Origin: Glaciecola sp965658765
GTDB lineage: Bacteria; Pseudomonadota; Gammaproteobacteria; Enterobacterales; Alteromonadaceae
Assembly: GCA_965658765.1 (NCBI GenBank)
Contig: CBFHTO010000001.1
Span: 66,527 to 130,526 of the forward strand
Reading direction: 5' to 3'
Length of the DNA: 64,000 nt
Of the stretch, positions 27,436-35,132 are shown piece by piece. The notes under the pieces are model-generated. The model was not told where the DNA came from, searched no databases, and saw nothing but the letters and a program-made list of their open reading frames with translations. A program made the translations under genes and the position numbers. Each line of letters starts with the position of its first letter. Position 1 is the stretch's first letter.

Positions 27436-28515
27436 TTACCACGAGTCGTCGGTCGTACTGCTATCATCAGAATCTTCTTTTTCTATCCCACCTAACTGAT
27501 GCAGGGTACTTAACGCTTCAGGATAAATATCCTGCATTATTTCTAAAAAGTCTAAATGTATGAGTTTATTAGCCCTGTTGATCAATATAGGAATCGGGCT
27601 TGAGGGTTCGTGAGCTGCATAATAATCAAGGATCAGGGCAAAGCATTTTTCTACGTCTTTACGACTCGATACTTGCCCAGAAGGCGAGAATGCCGCCGCA
27701 CTGTTATTTTGGCTTGCAGATGCGGTACCAGACGAGCTTGTATCAGTTTCACCGTTTTGTCCACTAGTCTCATCTTCTGTTTGAAGCGCCTCTGTTTTCA
27801 CATTAGCGTGCTTTTCTAATGCAAAAGTCAATTGGGATAATACATCCAATGTAGGTGAAAAATCGACGTTATAGGTATTACCTGCTTTCTCGATGAAGGT
27901 TTGATTGATTGAATTTAGGTGTGTTGAACATTGGGTAACCGCCTCAAACAACGCAATATTTTCTGAAGGATCAATTTCGCTAAAAATACCCTTTATCTGT
28001 GACAGACTCATAGGGGCATTATCATCCCCAGAAACGGCCTTGTCGATTGCATCGAGTGTAACATTCCCAAAGCCCTTAACCGACGCAAGAGGTGCATTCT
28101 TCAGAGTATTTACAACGAAAGTATCTTTTAAATGTCCAAGGGCGGAAACCCGCTCCATCGGATCGCCTTCATCTTCATCTAACGGAGGGTAAATGCCTTC
28201 CCACTGCTCTTCGATTAACGATGCAAGACCTCGTAAACACGATTCGAACTTAGCAATACTTTCAGTATTTAATACTGATTGAGCCAATATACCAATGAGC
28301 TTTAGATCTTTTGTTTTTTCAAGGTATTCGGTCGCAGCTTTTTTGACTACCCGCCAATCGGGTGGCTCAGCAGGTAGCGTTGTTTGACCGTCGAAGCGTT
28401 CAGGCGTACCTTCCGCTTCAAAGAAAAAATTTTGAAAGCCAGCGTCGTCTTCTAGGTTTTCACCGCAGAAGCTTGTTTCACTTATGGCAGTATTTAGCGC
28501 CTGCTCATAATCCAT
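27436..28515 (-). CDS. tssA: T6SS assembly cap/baseplate protein TssA (ImpA family)
   Basis: 359 residues from the ATG at 28515, which has AAGGT seven bases upstream; an in-frame start 15 codons earlier is possible but lacks such a site. The N-terminal ImpA_N domain is visible: PLDEDEGDPMERVSALGHL and LIEEQWEGIYP. A low-complexity Ser/Thr/Gln linker follows near residues 245-275, then a helical C-terminal region ending in DDSW. TssA primes tube-sheath polymerisation and caps the distal end. It is the first gene of the minus-strand arm. Confidence 0.9.
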   Translation of the reverse strand: MDYEQALNTAISETSFCGENLEDDAGFQNFFFEAEGTPERFDGQTTLPAEPPDWRVVKKAATEYLEKTKDLKLIGILAQSVLNTESIAKFESCLRGLASLIEEQWEGIYPPLDEDEGDPMERVSALGHLKDTFVVNTLKNAPLASVKGFGNVTLDAIDKAVSGDDNAPMSLSQIKGIFSEIDPSENIALFEAVTQCSTHLNSINQTFIEKAGNTYNVDFSPTLDVLSQLTFALEKHANVKTEALQTEDETSGQNGETDTSSSGTASASQNNSAAAFSPSGQVSSRKDVEKCFALILDYYAAHEPSSPIPILINRANKLIHLDFLEIMQDIYPEALSTLHQLGGIEKEDSDDSSTTDDSW

Positions 28516-28841
28516 TATGACTACCTTAATTCGGTTGCCCGAGGTGAAATTATTTAACATTTAGTTGATTTAAGTTAATACAAAAAAACCATAAAGAAAA
28601 GACGTATTGACGGATTTTTGCTCATTTTTTTCTAACTAGGGATTTCATTGCAGTAAATTTTGCTTATACTAGGTGATTCAGACTAGTGATTTTACTGGGC
28701 ATCAGTGACAGGTTTTCGTGAAGTTTTTGGCTATCTTCAAACAAGGTCGCTGATTTAAAATTGCACGGTCATTATGTGTTAATTATGTTAATTTTGTTAA
28801 CTTTTCATCTCAACAGTGATCGACCGAATAGGAACTAACTT
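28516..28841. promoter_or_regulatory. Divergent T6SS control region between tssA and vgrG
   Basis: 326 gene-free bases that must hold the promoters of both arms. Three phased 9-base repeats beginning GTTAA lie at 28778, 28787 and 28796. A weak vgrG promoter is possible: TTGCAC (28761-28766), 17 bases, TATGTT (28784-28789). I searched both strands for GG-N10-GC sigma-54 sites and found none. The AT-rich repeats could be a silencer or regulator site. Confidence 0.45.
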
Positions 28842-30785
28842 ATGCCAGGAGACAATCGTATTCTCTCCATATCGACTCCATTGGGCGAAGATACCGTATT
28901 GCTTCACAAAGCAAAATACAGAGAGTCATTAGGTAATCCCTTTCGCATCGATTTAGAGTTAGTAAGCGATGACGAAAACATTTCACTAGACGATATTTTA
29001 GGTCAAAACGTCACTATTGAAATGGAAACCAGTGATGGTAGCCGATTTTTTAACGGCATCGTTACAGAATTCTATCAGTCCGACAACCAAAGCATGACTG
29101 CACGCTACGGCGCTGTCGTAAGGCCCTGGTTTTGGTTACTTTCGCTGTCCGAAAATTGCCGAATTTTTCAAGAAAAAAGCTATCCGGACATCATTAAAGA
29201 AGTGTTTGATGAACTGGGCTTTTCAGATTTTGAAGACAAACTCACCAGCTCATACTCGCCACAAGATTATGTCGTACAATTCAATGAAAGTGATCTGAAT
29301 TTCGTCACTCGCATCATGCAACAAGAAGGCATCTTTTTTTATTTTAAACACATAGACGGTAAACACACTTTAGTGATGCTAGACGACAATTCGTCATCGG
29401 TAGACGAAGGTGAGGTTGCGTATTTTGAGTTGGAAGAAGAAAGTAAACATCAAGGCGTAGACGGTATTACTGAATGGAGAAACCAGCGCCAAGTGCGAAG
29501 CGGAGGGATAAGCTTAAAAGCGTTTGATTTTGAACTCCCATCTAAAGATTTGTCTGCTGTCACCTCCGATCCTCAAACTTCATCATTGTCTTCTTTTCAA
29601 AAGTATCGCTACCCTGGTAAATACACCGAGCGCGCAGACGGCGAACAATATACAAAAATGTTAATGCAGCAAGAGAATGCCCGGTACACCAAAAAGTACA
29701 TGAAGGGAAATTTACGCAGTTTATATGCCGGCGCACAGTTTAACTTAGTTGACTACCCCCGCGAGGATCAAAATACTCAGTACCTAATCACAGATTATGA
29801 GTGCATCATGCGCGGAGACAGTTATATGGCAGAAGCGCAGGACTCAAATAAGACTTTTTTTGAGTTTTCAGCGTCTATGCTTCCGTCAAAAGTTCCCTTT
29901 CGCCCAGAGCTAAAAGCCTCTAAATCCAAAATGACGGGGCCTCAAACAGCAACAGTTGTTGGCAAAAAAGGCGAAGAAATATGGACTGATAAGTACGGGA
30001 GAATAAAAGTACAATTTCACTGGGATCGCGTCGGTAAATCCGATGAACAAAGCTCTTGTTGGATTCGAGTTTCACAGACGCTGGCCGGAAAAAACTGGGG
30101 AAGTATGTATATTCCGAGAATCGGTCAAGAAGTATTGGTCGATTTTTTAAACGGAGATGCAGATAAACCAATCGTCATCGGCTGTATTTATAACGGTAAT
30201 ACTATGCCACCTTATCCATTACCCGAAAATGCAACGATCACAGGCTACAAATCCCGTTCAAGCAAAGGTGGGGGCGGCTTTAATGAAATTCGCTTCGAAG
30301 ACAAAAAAGATGAAGAACAAATATATATTCATGGGCAACGAAACCAAGACATGTTAATCAACAATGATTATTTCAAAACGATTGGTAATGATCAGCATGT
30401 GGCGATAAAAAACGATAAATTTGAAGTTGTTGAAAATGACCGTGAAGAAGAAGTTAAAAACGATCATAAAGAAAAGATAGGAAACGATCGCAGCTTAACC
30501 GTAGACGGTAAGGAATCCATTAAAATTGAGGGAACACGCTCGCTAACCGTGAGCGATGACGTAAGCGAAACTTTTAAAGGTAAATACTCTCAGAAAGTCA
30601 CAGACAAAACCTTTATGAAAGCAGAAAACATTTGTTTACAAGCCGACTCTAACATTACTCTCAAAGTAGGTGGCTCATCGATTGCGATTGAAAAAGGCGG
30701 CATAACGATTAAAACCTCGGGCAAGATGGACATCCAAGCTGGCGCAATAATGACCTTGAAAGGCGCTATGGTGAAAATAAATTAA
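28842..30785 (+). CDS. vgrG: T6SS spike protein VgrG (TssI)
   Basis: 647 residues with the full spike architecture: a gp27-like base (residues 1-370, including the ESDLNFVTRIMQQEGIFFYF motif), the gp5-like OB fold (GEEIWTDKYGRIKVQFHWDR, CWIRVSQTLAGKNWG, PRIGQEVLVDFLNGD) and a C-terminal beta-helix with repeats such as NDHKEKIGNDRSLTV. There is no enzymatic C-terminal extension, so this is a carrier VgrG. The genes immediately downstream are its likely cargo and adaptors. Confidence 0.96.
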   Translation: MPGDNRILSISTPLGEDTVLLHKAKYRESLGNPFRIDLELVSDDENISLDDILGQNVTIEMETSDGSRFFNGIVTEFYQSDNQSMTARYGAVVRPWFWLLSLSENCRIFQEKSYPDIIKEVFDELGFSDFEDKLTSSYSPQDYVVQFNESDLNFVTRIMQQEGIFFYFKHIDGKHTLVMLDDNSSSVDEGEVAYFELEEESKHQGVDGITEWRNQRQVRSGGISLKAFDFELPSKDLSAVTSDPQTSSLSSFQKYRYPGKYTERADGEQYTKMLMQQENARYTKKYMKGNLRSLYAGAQFNLVDYPREDQNTQYLITDYECIMRGDSYMAEAQDSNKTFFEFSASMLPSKVPFRPELKASKSKMTGPQTATVVGKKGEEIWTDKYGRIKVQFHWDRVGKSDEQSSCWIRVSQTLAGKNWGSMYIPRIGQEVLVDFLNGDADKPIVIGCIYNGNTMPPYPLPENATITGYKSRSSKGGGGFNEIRFEDKKDEEQIYIHGQRNQDMLINNDYFKTIGNDQHVAIKNDKFEVVENDREEEVKNDHKEKIGNDRSLTVDGKESIKIEGTRSLTVSDDVSETFKGKYSQKVTDKTFMKAENICLQADSNITLKVGGSSIAIEKGGITIKTSGKMDIQAGAIMTLKGAMVKIN

Positions 30786-30815
30786 TCATACAAGCAAAAG
30801 GCTTAGGAACACGCA

Positions 30816-31205
30816 GTGAAATCAAAAAGCGGAAAACTTGTCAAACCTATCGCGCCTACTTCCCCAGGAGAGGTATTCCAAGCTGATCCGCCAGATCCGG
30901 GAGAGATTGCAAAAATTAAATCTCAGCAAGCAGAGAGTAAAACCGGCAAGTATGGCAAGCAAAAAGTTAAACCGTTCAAAAAAGACAAAGCTGCTGCTGG
31001 AGAGTCGAAAGAATTAAAAACAGTAAAAGTTACCTTAGTTGACGAGAACCAAACGCCCATAACAGGAGTGTTGTACGAAATTACACTGCCAAATGGCACG
31101 GTTGCAAAGGGTACCACAGACAAAAATGGGCAAGCCACGGTGGAAGGGTTTGCAGGCGAAGAGTGCACTCTTGCATTGCCTGAACTCCATAAAGACGCAT
31201 GGTAA
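30816..31205 (+). CDS. VgrG-linked transthyretin-like domain protein (possible cargo adaptor)
   Basis: 129 residues beginning at GTG with AGGAA before it. The first 65 residues are basic and proline-rich (APTSPGEVFQADPPDPGE) and the last 60 form a transthyretin/carboxypeptidase-regulatory-like beta-sandwich: VTLVDENQTPITGVLYEITLP, GTTDKNGQATVEG, LPELHKDAW. Similar domains occur at VgrG C-termini and in VgrG-linked proteins, where they help dock effectors on the spike. It has no signal peptide and no catalytic motif. Confidence 0.75.
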   Translation: MKSKSGKLVKPIAPTSPGEVFQADPPDPGEIAKIKSQQAESKTGKYGKQKVKPFKKDKAAAGESKELKTVKVTLVDENQTPITGVLYEITLPNGTVAKGTTDKNGQATVEGFAGEECTLALPELHKDAW

Positions 31206-31237
31206 GCCAAACAACATTAAAATTTAGGAAGTAGAAC

Positions 31238-31885
31238 GTGAAAACCCACATAGTGAAGAAAAGTGAATGTTTTGCGAGCATTGCGCAAAAGTATGGGTTT
31301 CACGACGCAGAAATTATTTACAACGACCCCGCTAATAGTGAATTGAGGTCAAAAAGAGATAATTTACATGTATTAGTCGAAGGCGACCTAATTTATATCC
31401 CTGAAAAGCTCAACAAAACAAGAAAGCTCGCGGCCAATAGCGCAGTGACTTTTACTGTAAAAGGTTTGCTGACTGAACTTCACTTAGTCATCGAGGGTAC
31501 GGATGCTAAGCCGCTGTGCAATAAACTATACGAACTGGAAGTTGCTGGTGAACTTTATTCTGGCAAAACAGATGACAACGGCTGTATCAGACAAAAAGTG
31601 CCCGCTTCAGGCGAAGTTGCAAAACTCAGTGTTTATCTTAGCGATGACCTAAAAGACAACCTTTATTGGAGACTGCAAATGGGTTGCTTAGAACCTGTAG
31701 ATACGCTTAGTGGCGTACAAGCACGACTCAATAATTTGGGTTTTAATGCGGGTATAGAAGATGGTGAGTTTGGTGAAAAAACTGAGCAAGCAATATTCGC
31801 TTTTAAGCAACTGCACAATCTGTCTGGCGGTACTGAAATCGACCAGACCTTCACAAACGCGCTGAAATCCGAGTACGGATTTTAA
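31238..31885 (+). CDS. LysM plus transthyretin-like plus peptidoglycan-binding protein (T6SS cargo cassette)
   Basis: 215 residues from GTG with AGGAAG upstream. Residues 1-52 resemble a LysM domain (HIVKKSECFASIAQKYG, LVEGDLIYIP). The middle has a beta-sandwich with YELEVAGELYSGKTDDNGCI, as in the preceding protein. The C-terminal 60 residues are a PG_binding_1 domain (VQARLNNLGFNAG, DGEFGEKTEQAIFAFK). It has no signal peptide, so access to peptidoglycan would be by T6SS delivery. It may be an effector accessory that positions a toxin on the target wall. Confidence 0.75.
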   Translation: MKTHIVKKSECFASIAQKYGFHDAEIIYNDPANSELRSKRDNLHVLVEGDLIYIPEKLNKTRKLAANSAVTFTVKGLLTELHLVIEGTDAKPLCNKLYELEVAGELYSGKTDDNGCIRQKVPASGEVAKLSVYLSDDLKDNLYWRLQMGCLEPVDTLSGVQARLNNLGFNAGIEDGEFGEKTEQAIFAFKQLHNLSGGTEIDQTFTNALKSEYGF

Positions 31886-31896
31886 AGAGGATAAAA

Positions 31897-32376
31897 ATGG
31901 CTAACGTAAGTCGTTCAAGCTCTGCTATGCAAAATGTAAACAGACTGCGCGTGCACCGAACGAAAATCTATTTACAAAGCTTTCCAGGTACCTTCGCCAA
32001 TGGCGAAGAGGCATCAGCATTCAAAGATATCGAATACGCTTTGTACATAAACGACAACTTCTCTCAGTCCGGCATGGTACCAAACGATGGTTGCATCGAA
32101 CTGTTGGTCCCTGGTGCAAGCAAAGCGGAATTAGAAGTACTTGGAACAAAGTACGACATCGAAGTCTTACCGAAATTCGCCGCCCATGACTCTATCTTAG
32201 GAGTTAAACAAAGACTGCGAAGCCTTGGTTACTATCAAGCGGAAATAAATGGCAAGTGGTGCGATGAACTGGATAAAGCGGTTTTGAATTTCCAAGCCGA
32301 TTACATGCTCGAAGTCTCTGGAGATGCACTTGATCAAAAGACCATTGATGCTTTGAAAACGGAAGTAGGAGAATAG
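31897..32376 (+). CDS. Transthyretin-like plus peptidoglycan-binding protein, paralogue of the preceding gene
   Basis: 159 residues. The beta-sandwich (DIEYALYINDNFSQSGMVPNDGCIELLVPG) and the peptidoglycan-binding domain (ILGVKQRLRSLGYYQAEINGKW, LDKAVLNFQADY) align by eye with the previous protein, but the N-terminal LysM is missing. GAGG lies upstream of the ATG. It ends two bases before the predicted protease gene, so the two are likely co-translated and may act together. No signal peptide is visible. Confidence 0.75.
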   Translation: MANVSRSSSAMQNVNRLRVHRTKIYLQSFPGTFANGEEASAFKDIEYALYINDNFSQSGMVPNDGCIELLVPGASKAELEVLGTKYDIEVLPKFAAHDSILGVKQRLRSLGYYQAEINGKWCDELDKAVLNFQADYMLEVSGDALDQKTIDALKTEVGE

Positions 32377-32378
32377 TT

Positions 32379-33554
32379 ATGAGCATAATATTAAAAACTA
32401 AAAACTCCTTGCGCTTAGTCCCAATTAAGTTTGTAAAAGCTGGTGATGAAAGCCCACAAAAGCAATATCCTGACATCGACGATAGGGGTTATCGCCATAA
32501 AGTCCCAACGGTCAATGGATACCCTGAGTCAAAGGAGTTAAGGGGTCCTGTACTTGGCGCGTCCAAAGGGGAAACACTTACTGTAAAACTCGTCAGGCAA
32601 GCTATTAGCGAAGAGGCAAGCTTATTTATACGTTCGTCTGACGAGGAGGTGCTAAGTATAGTGTCTCCAAGCGAAAACGAGTGCTGTGAACCAGGCCCAG
32701 AAACGGAGATCACATTTAGCGCGGGAAATTTTTCTGGTTCCACCCCAAGGTCGGCTAATATCGAGGTGCGTTTCGAGTCACTTAATGGTCCGGTTATTGG
32801 ACAACTTACCGTCTATGTATTTGCAAAATTAAACCTGTGTATCCAACCTTTTCTTGTATCAATTTCGGATGCTGCCGGAGTGGGTGCAAAAGCGCCAAAT
32901 TTAGATGTCGATAAACTATGCGAACAGGTATCAGCACTATGGGCTCCTTGTGGTGTCGACATTGATATGCAAATGGCAAAATCATTTGCAGTGCGATTGT
33001 CGTCAGCCAATGTTTTAGATTTCTCTGAAATAAATAAAGTCTTTTCAGAGCAATGGGAAGAAAACGCCATCAATGTTTACATCGTACAAGAGATAAAAGA
33101 TGTGCTAGGTTTAGGTATCAGCAGAGCCGTACATAAAAGCTTTGGGCTGAGTCACCCGGGTATATTTTTAGGTTTACACTCAAAAGGTATCGATAGAAGT
33201 CAGGATGTTTATTGGTGCGCAAACGATTTGGCGCACGAGCTAGGACACTTTTTTGGACTGCGCCATCCTAGTGATAAATCCACTCAAGTCGAAAGCGGCT
33301 GGGAAAAATACGATACATGGTCCATGCGTATGTTAATGCACAATTACAATACGACTGGGCGTCAAGCGCCACCAAAAGATAGCGATTGGCCTGCCTTTAA
33401 TGATCTCGGATACGGAGAAACAGAGGGTGGCGAAGCCTATCGTGCAGGGCTCATTAATTTAAAGAAAATAAGTGTAAGCTCTCAGCATGGCGTGGAGGGG
33501 CAATGTTCGACTGCTCGCAACTTCATCGCGAAGGGTCCTACAGTGATCTACTGA
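32379..33554 (+). CDS. Predicted metzincin-type zinc metallopeptidase, candidate T6SS effector
   Basis: 391 residues. The extended zinc motif HELGHFFGLRH (His286, Glu287, His290, His296, with Gly293) is the metzincin HExxHxxGxxH signature, and MLMHNYN at about 318-324 is a plausible Met-turn. The N-terminal half has Ig-like beta strands (about 40-150) with a CC pair. There is no signal peptide, although such proteases usually act outside the cytoplasm. It lies inside the VgrG cassette, after two wall-binding proteins and before a lipoprotein. GGAG precedes the ATG. Effector status is inferred from context; the fold is well supported by the motif. Confidence 0.78.
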   Translation: MSIILKTKNSLRLVPIKFVKAGDESPQKQYPDIDDRGYRHKVPTVNGYPESKELRGPVLGASKGETLTVKLVRQAISEEASLFIRSSDEEVLSIVSPSENECCEPGPETEITFSAGNFSGSTPRSANIEVRFESLNGPVIGQLTVYVFAKLNLCIQPFLVSISDAAGVGAKAPNLDVDKLCEQVSALWAPCGVDIDMQMAKSFAVRLSSANVLDFSEINKVFSEQWEENAINVYIVQEIKDVLGLGISRAVHKSFGLSHPGIFLGLHSKGIDRSQDVYWCANDLAHELGHFFGLRHPSDKSTQVESGWEKYDTWSMRMLMHNYNTTGRQAPPKDSDWPAFNDLGYGETEGGEAYRAGLINLKKISVSSQHGVEGQCSTARNFIAKGPTVIY

Positions 33555-33626
33555 GCATGTTCAATAACTGCGAATCAGTCAAGAATAGGGGCGAATAATG
33601 CGCACTGGCGACAAGAAGCGACACGT

Positions 33627-34553
33627 ATGAGAGTGAGAGCTAAACATATCGCAAAGCCGGTACTAACGTTTTTGCTGGTAGGCTCGCTGTGGGCTTGCCA
33701 GCAAAACCAAGGGCAATCGAATGAACCCTTGGCGCAAGAACAAAGCGTCAACACGAAAAAAGAGGACACAATGTCTGAACTTACAAAAGCGATTATTGAA
33801 AATAGTGCAGATGCAAAAAATATTGCGGCGCGTATGGGCAAAGCAGCCTTACCAGAACTAGCCTCGTTGTTAAACTCTGAAGATCCGAAACTAAGGCTAA
33901 GAAGCGTAAAAGCACTTGGCTTAATAGAGCTGTCATTGAGCTATGAATTACTCTTTAAAGCGCTAGACGACGAAGAAATAAGCGTTGCTCATATGGCAAT
34001 GGGAGAGATAGAAAAAAAACAAGGCAGCCTCTCGACAGAAATATTATTGGGTTTGCTCGAAAAAGTCACTGAGCCAAATGCAAAAAATCGCGTGATATTA
34101 ATGTTGGGAAGCCGCCTTACGCGAGAGCAGGCACCTGCACTTGATAAGTATTGCACCACTGAGCAACCTCAAATGGTTGCCTTACATTGCATGGCCGCAC
34201 TATCGAAAATTGGGATGGAGCAGCGCCGAAAGCAGTTATCTGCCTATTTGCTATCAATCAAAGAAGACAACCAAGCCTTTATGGACGTATTTTCCTTGAT
34301 TGAATACATAAATCAGCCTTGGATTGTCCCTTCTCTGCGAATGTTACTGAGTAATAAACGTGAAGTTCAATATCTAGGTGACGCAGCCGAAGCCTTGAAA
34401 TTTCCGTCATTTCTTCGAGTATGCGACAAAGCGGTCCAATTAATTACGCAGATTATTGAGATCCCTTTATCGTTTGACACCAAGTTAGCTGCTAATTTTT
34501 CAGATAAACAACTTGCAGAAGTAAATCTAGCTGTGAGTAATTATCAATATTAA
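33627..34553 (+). CDS. HEAT-repeat lipoprotein, candidate immunity protein
   Basis: 308 residues. A signal sequence ends in a lipobox-like SLWAC (Cys24), then a linker, then alpha-helical HEAT-like repeats from about residue 60 (AALPELASLLNSEDPKLRLRSVKALGLIEL and similar units). A second ATG at 33771 (MSELTKAI) has AGAGGA six bases upstream, a better ribosome-binding site than the first start, so a cytoplasmic form lacking the lipid anchor may also be made. A surface-helical repeat protein encoded directly after a toxin candidate is the usual place for an immunity protein; a periplasmic one would fit a wall- or envelope-targeting protease. Confidence 0.75.
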   Translation: MRVRAKHIAKPVLTFLLVGSLWACQQNQGQSNEPLAQEQSVNTKKEDTMSELTKAIIENSADAKNIAARMGKAALPELASLLNSEDPKLRLRSVKALGLIELSLSYELLFKALDDEEISVAHMAMGEIEKKQGSLSTEILLGLLEKVTEPNAKNRVILMLGSRLTREQAPALDKYCTTEQPQMVALHCMAALSKIGMEQRRKQLSAYLLSIKEDNQAFMDVFSLIEYINQPWIVPSLRMLLSNKREVQYLGDAAEALKFPSFLRVCDKAVQLITQIIEIPLSFDTKLAANFSDKQLAEVNLAVSNYQY

Positions 34554-34571
34554 ATAAAGGAGGAAATCATT

Positions 34572-34961
34572 ATGGCTATTCAAGTAACAATGGGAGCCTC
34601 GTTAATGTGCACACAAGGTATGGCACCTAGCACATTAGTCGTTCCACCTATGAATCGAACAATGGCAGATGGCATGCCTGCTGCTAACATTATGGATTTT
34701 AAACCATTTGCCAATATTCCGCCTTTTGGTATGTGCCGCTCTCCGGCAAACCCGGCAGTCGCTGCCGCCACTGCCGCGGCACTCGGCGTCTTGACTCCTA
34801 TGCCGTGTACTCCAGTGATTCCAGCTCCATGGACGCCAGGCTCACCGACCGTTCAGATCGCTAATATGCCAGCGCTCAATAATACCTGTAAATGTATGTG
34901 TGCTTTTGCTGGTACGATTTCAATTACGAATCCTGGCGGCAAGACCGTTCAGATCGCATAG
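34572..34961 (+). CDS. DUF4280 PAAR-like spike-tip protein
   Basis: 129 residues of the DUF4280 family: MGASLMCTQGMAPSTL, NRTMADGMPAANIMD, the FGMCRSPANPAVAAATAAA segment, PMPCTPVIPAPW and ALNNTCKCMCAFAG. The conserved cysteines and the repeated short strands fit a PAAR-like cone that sharpens the VgrG tip and carries effectors. A very strong AAAGGAGG ribosome-binding site lies before the ATG. This is the only PAAR-type gene seen in the cluster. Confidence 0.88.
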   Translation: MAIQVTMGASLMCTQGMAPSTLVVPPMNRTMADGMPAANIMDFKPFANIPPFGMCRSPANPAVAAATAAALGVLTPMPCTPVIPAPWTPGSPTVQIANMPALNNTCKCMCAFAGTISITNPGGKTVQIA

Positions 34962-34964
34962 AAA

Positions 34965-35132
34965 ATGAATAAAAGAGGATTCGACATTTTAGTGTGTATG
35001 TTTTTTGTAAAGTCTTTGCGTTTAAATCGTATTGCTTATAATCTAAGCACTCAAAATAATGAGGAAAAAAAGCCAATCCAACCTTGGATAATGTTGATAA
35101 AACTTTGCCGTTGGATGAGGAAAAATAACTAA
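34965..35132 (+). CDS. Possible small protein abutting tagH (55 residues)
   Basis: An open frame starting MNKRGFDILVCMFFVKSL, ending in a basic Trp-containing tail, whose TAA directly touches the tagH ATG. It has no clear ribosome-binding site and no family I recognise. It overlaps a possible promoter (35016-35042), which argues against it being coding. Listed because the exact stop/start abutment could couple translation to tagH. Confidence 0.22.
   Translation: MNKRGFDILVCMFFVKSLRLNRIAYNLSTQNNEEKKPIQPWIMLIKLCRWMRKNN
35016..35042 (+). promoter_or_regulatory. Possible internal promoter upstream of tagH
   Basis: A perfect -10 hexamer TATAAT (35037-35042) with a weak TTGCGT (35016-35021) 15 bases upstream. 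It lies in the only sizeable gap of the right arm (34962-35132) and could drive tagH-tssJKLM-tagF separately from the vgrG cassette. Confidence 0.35.

Noticed and set aside
28516..28841. Sigma-54 promoter for the T6SS arms
   Set aside because: No GG-N10-GC site found on either strand, and no VasH-type activator in the cluster.
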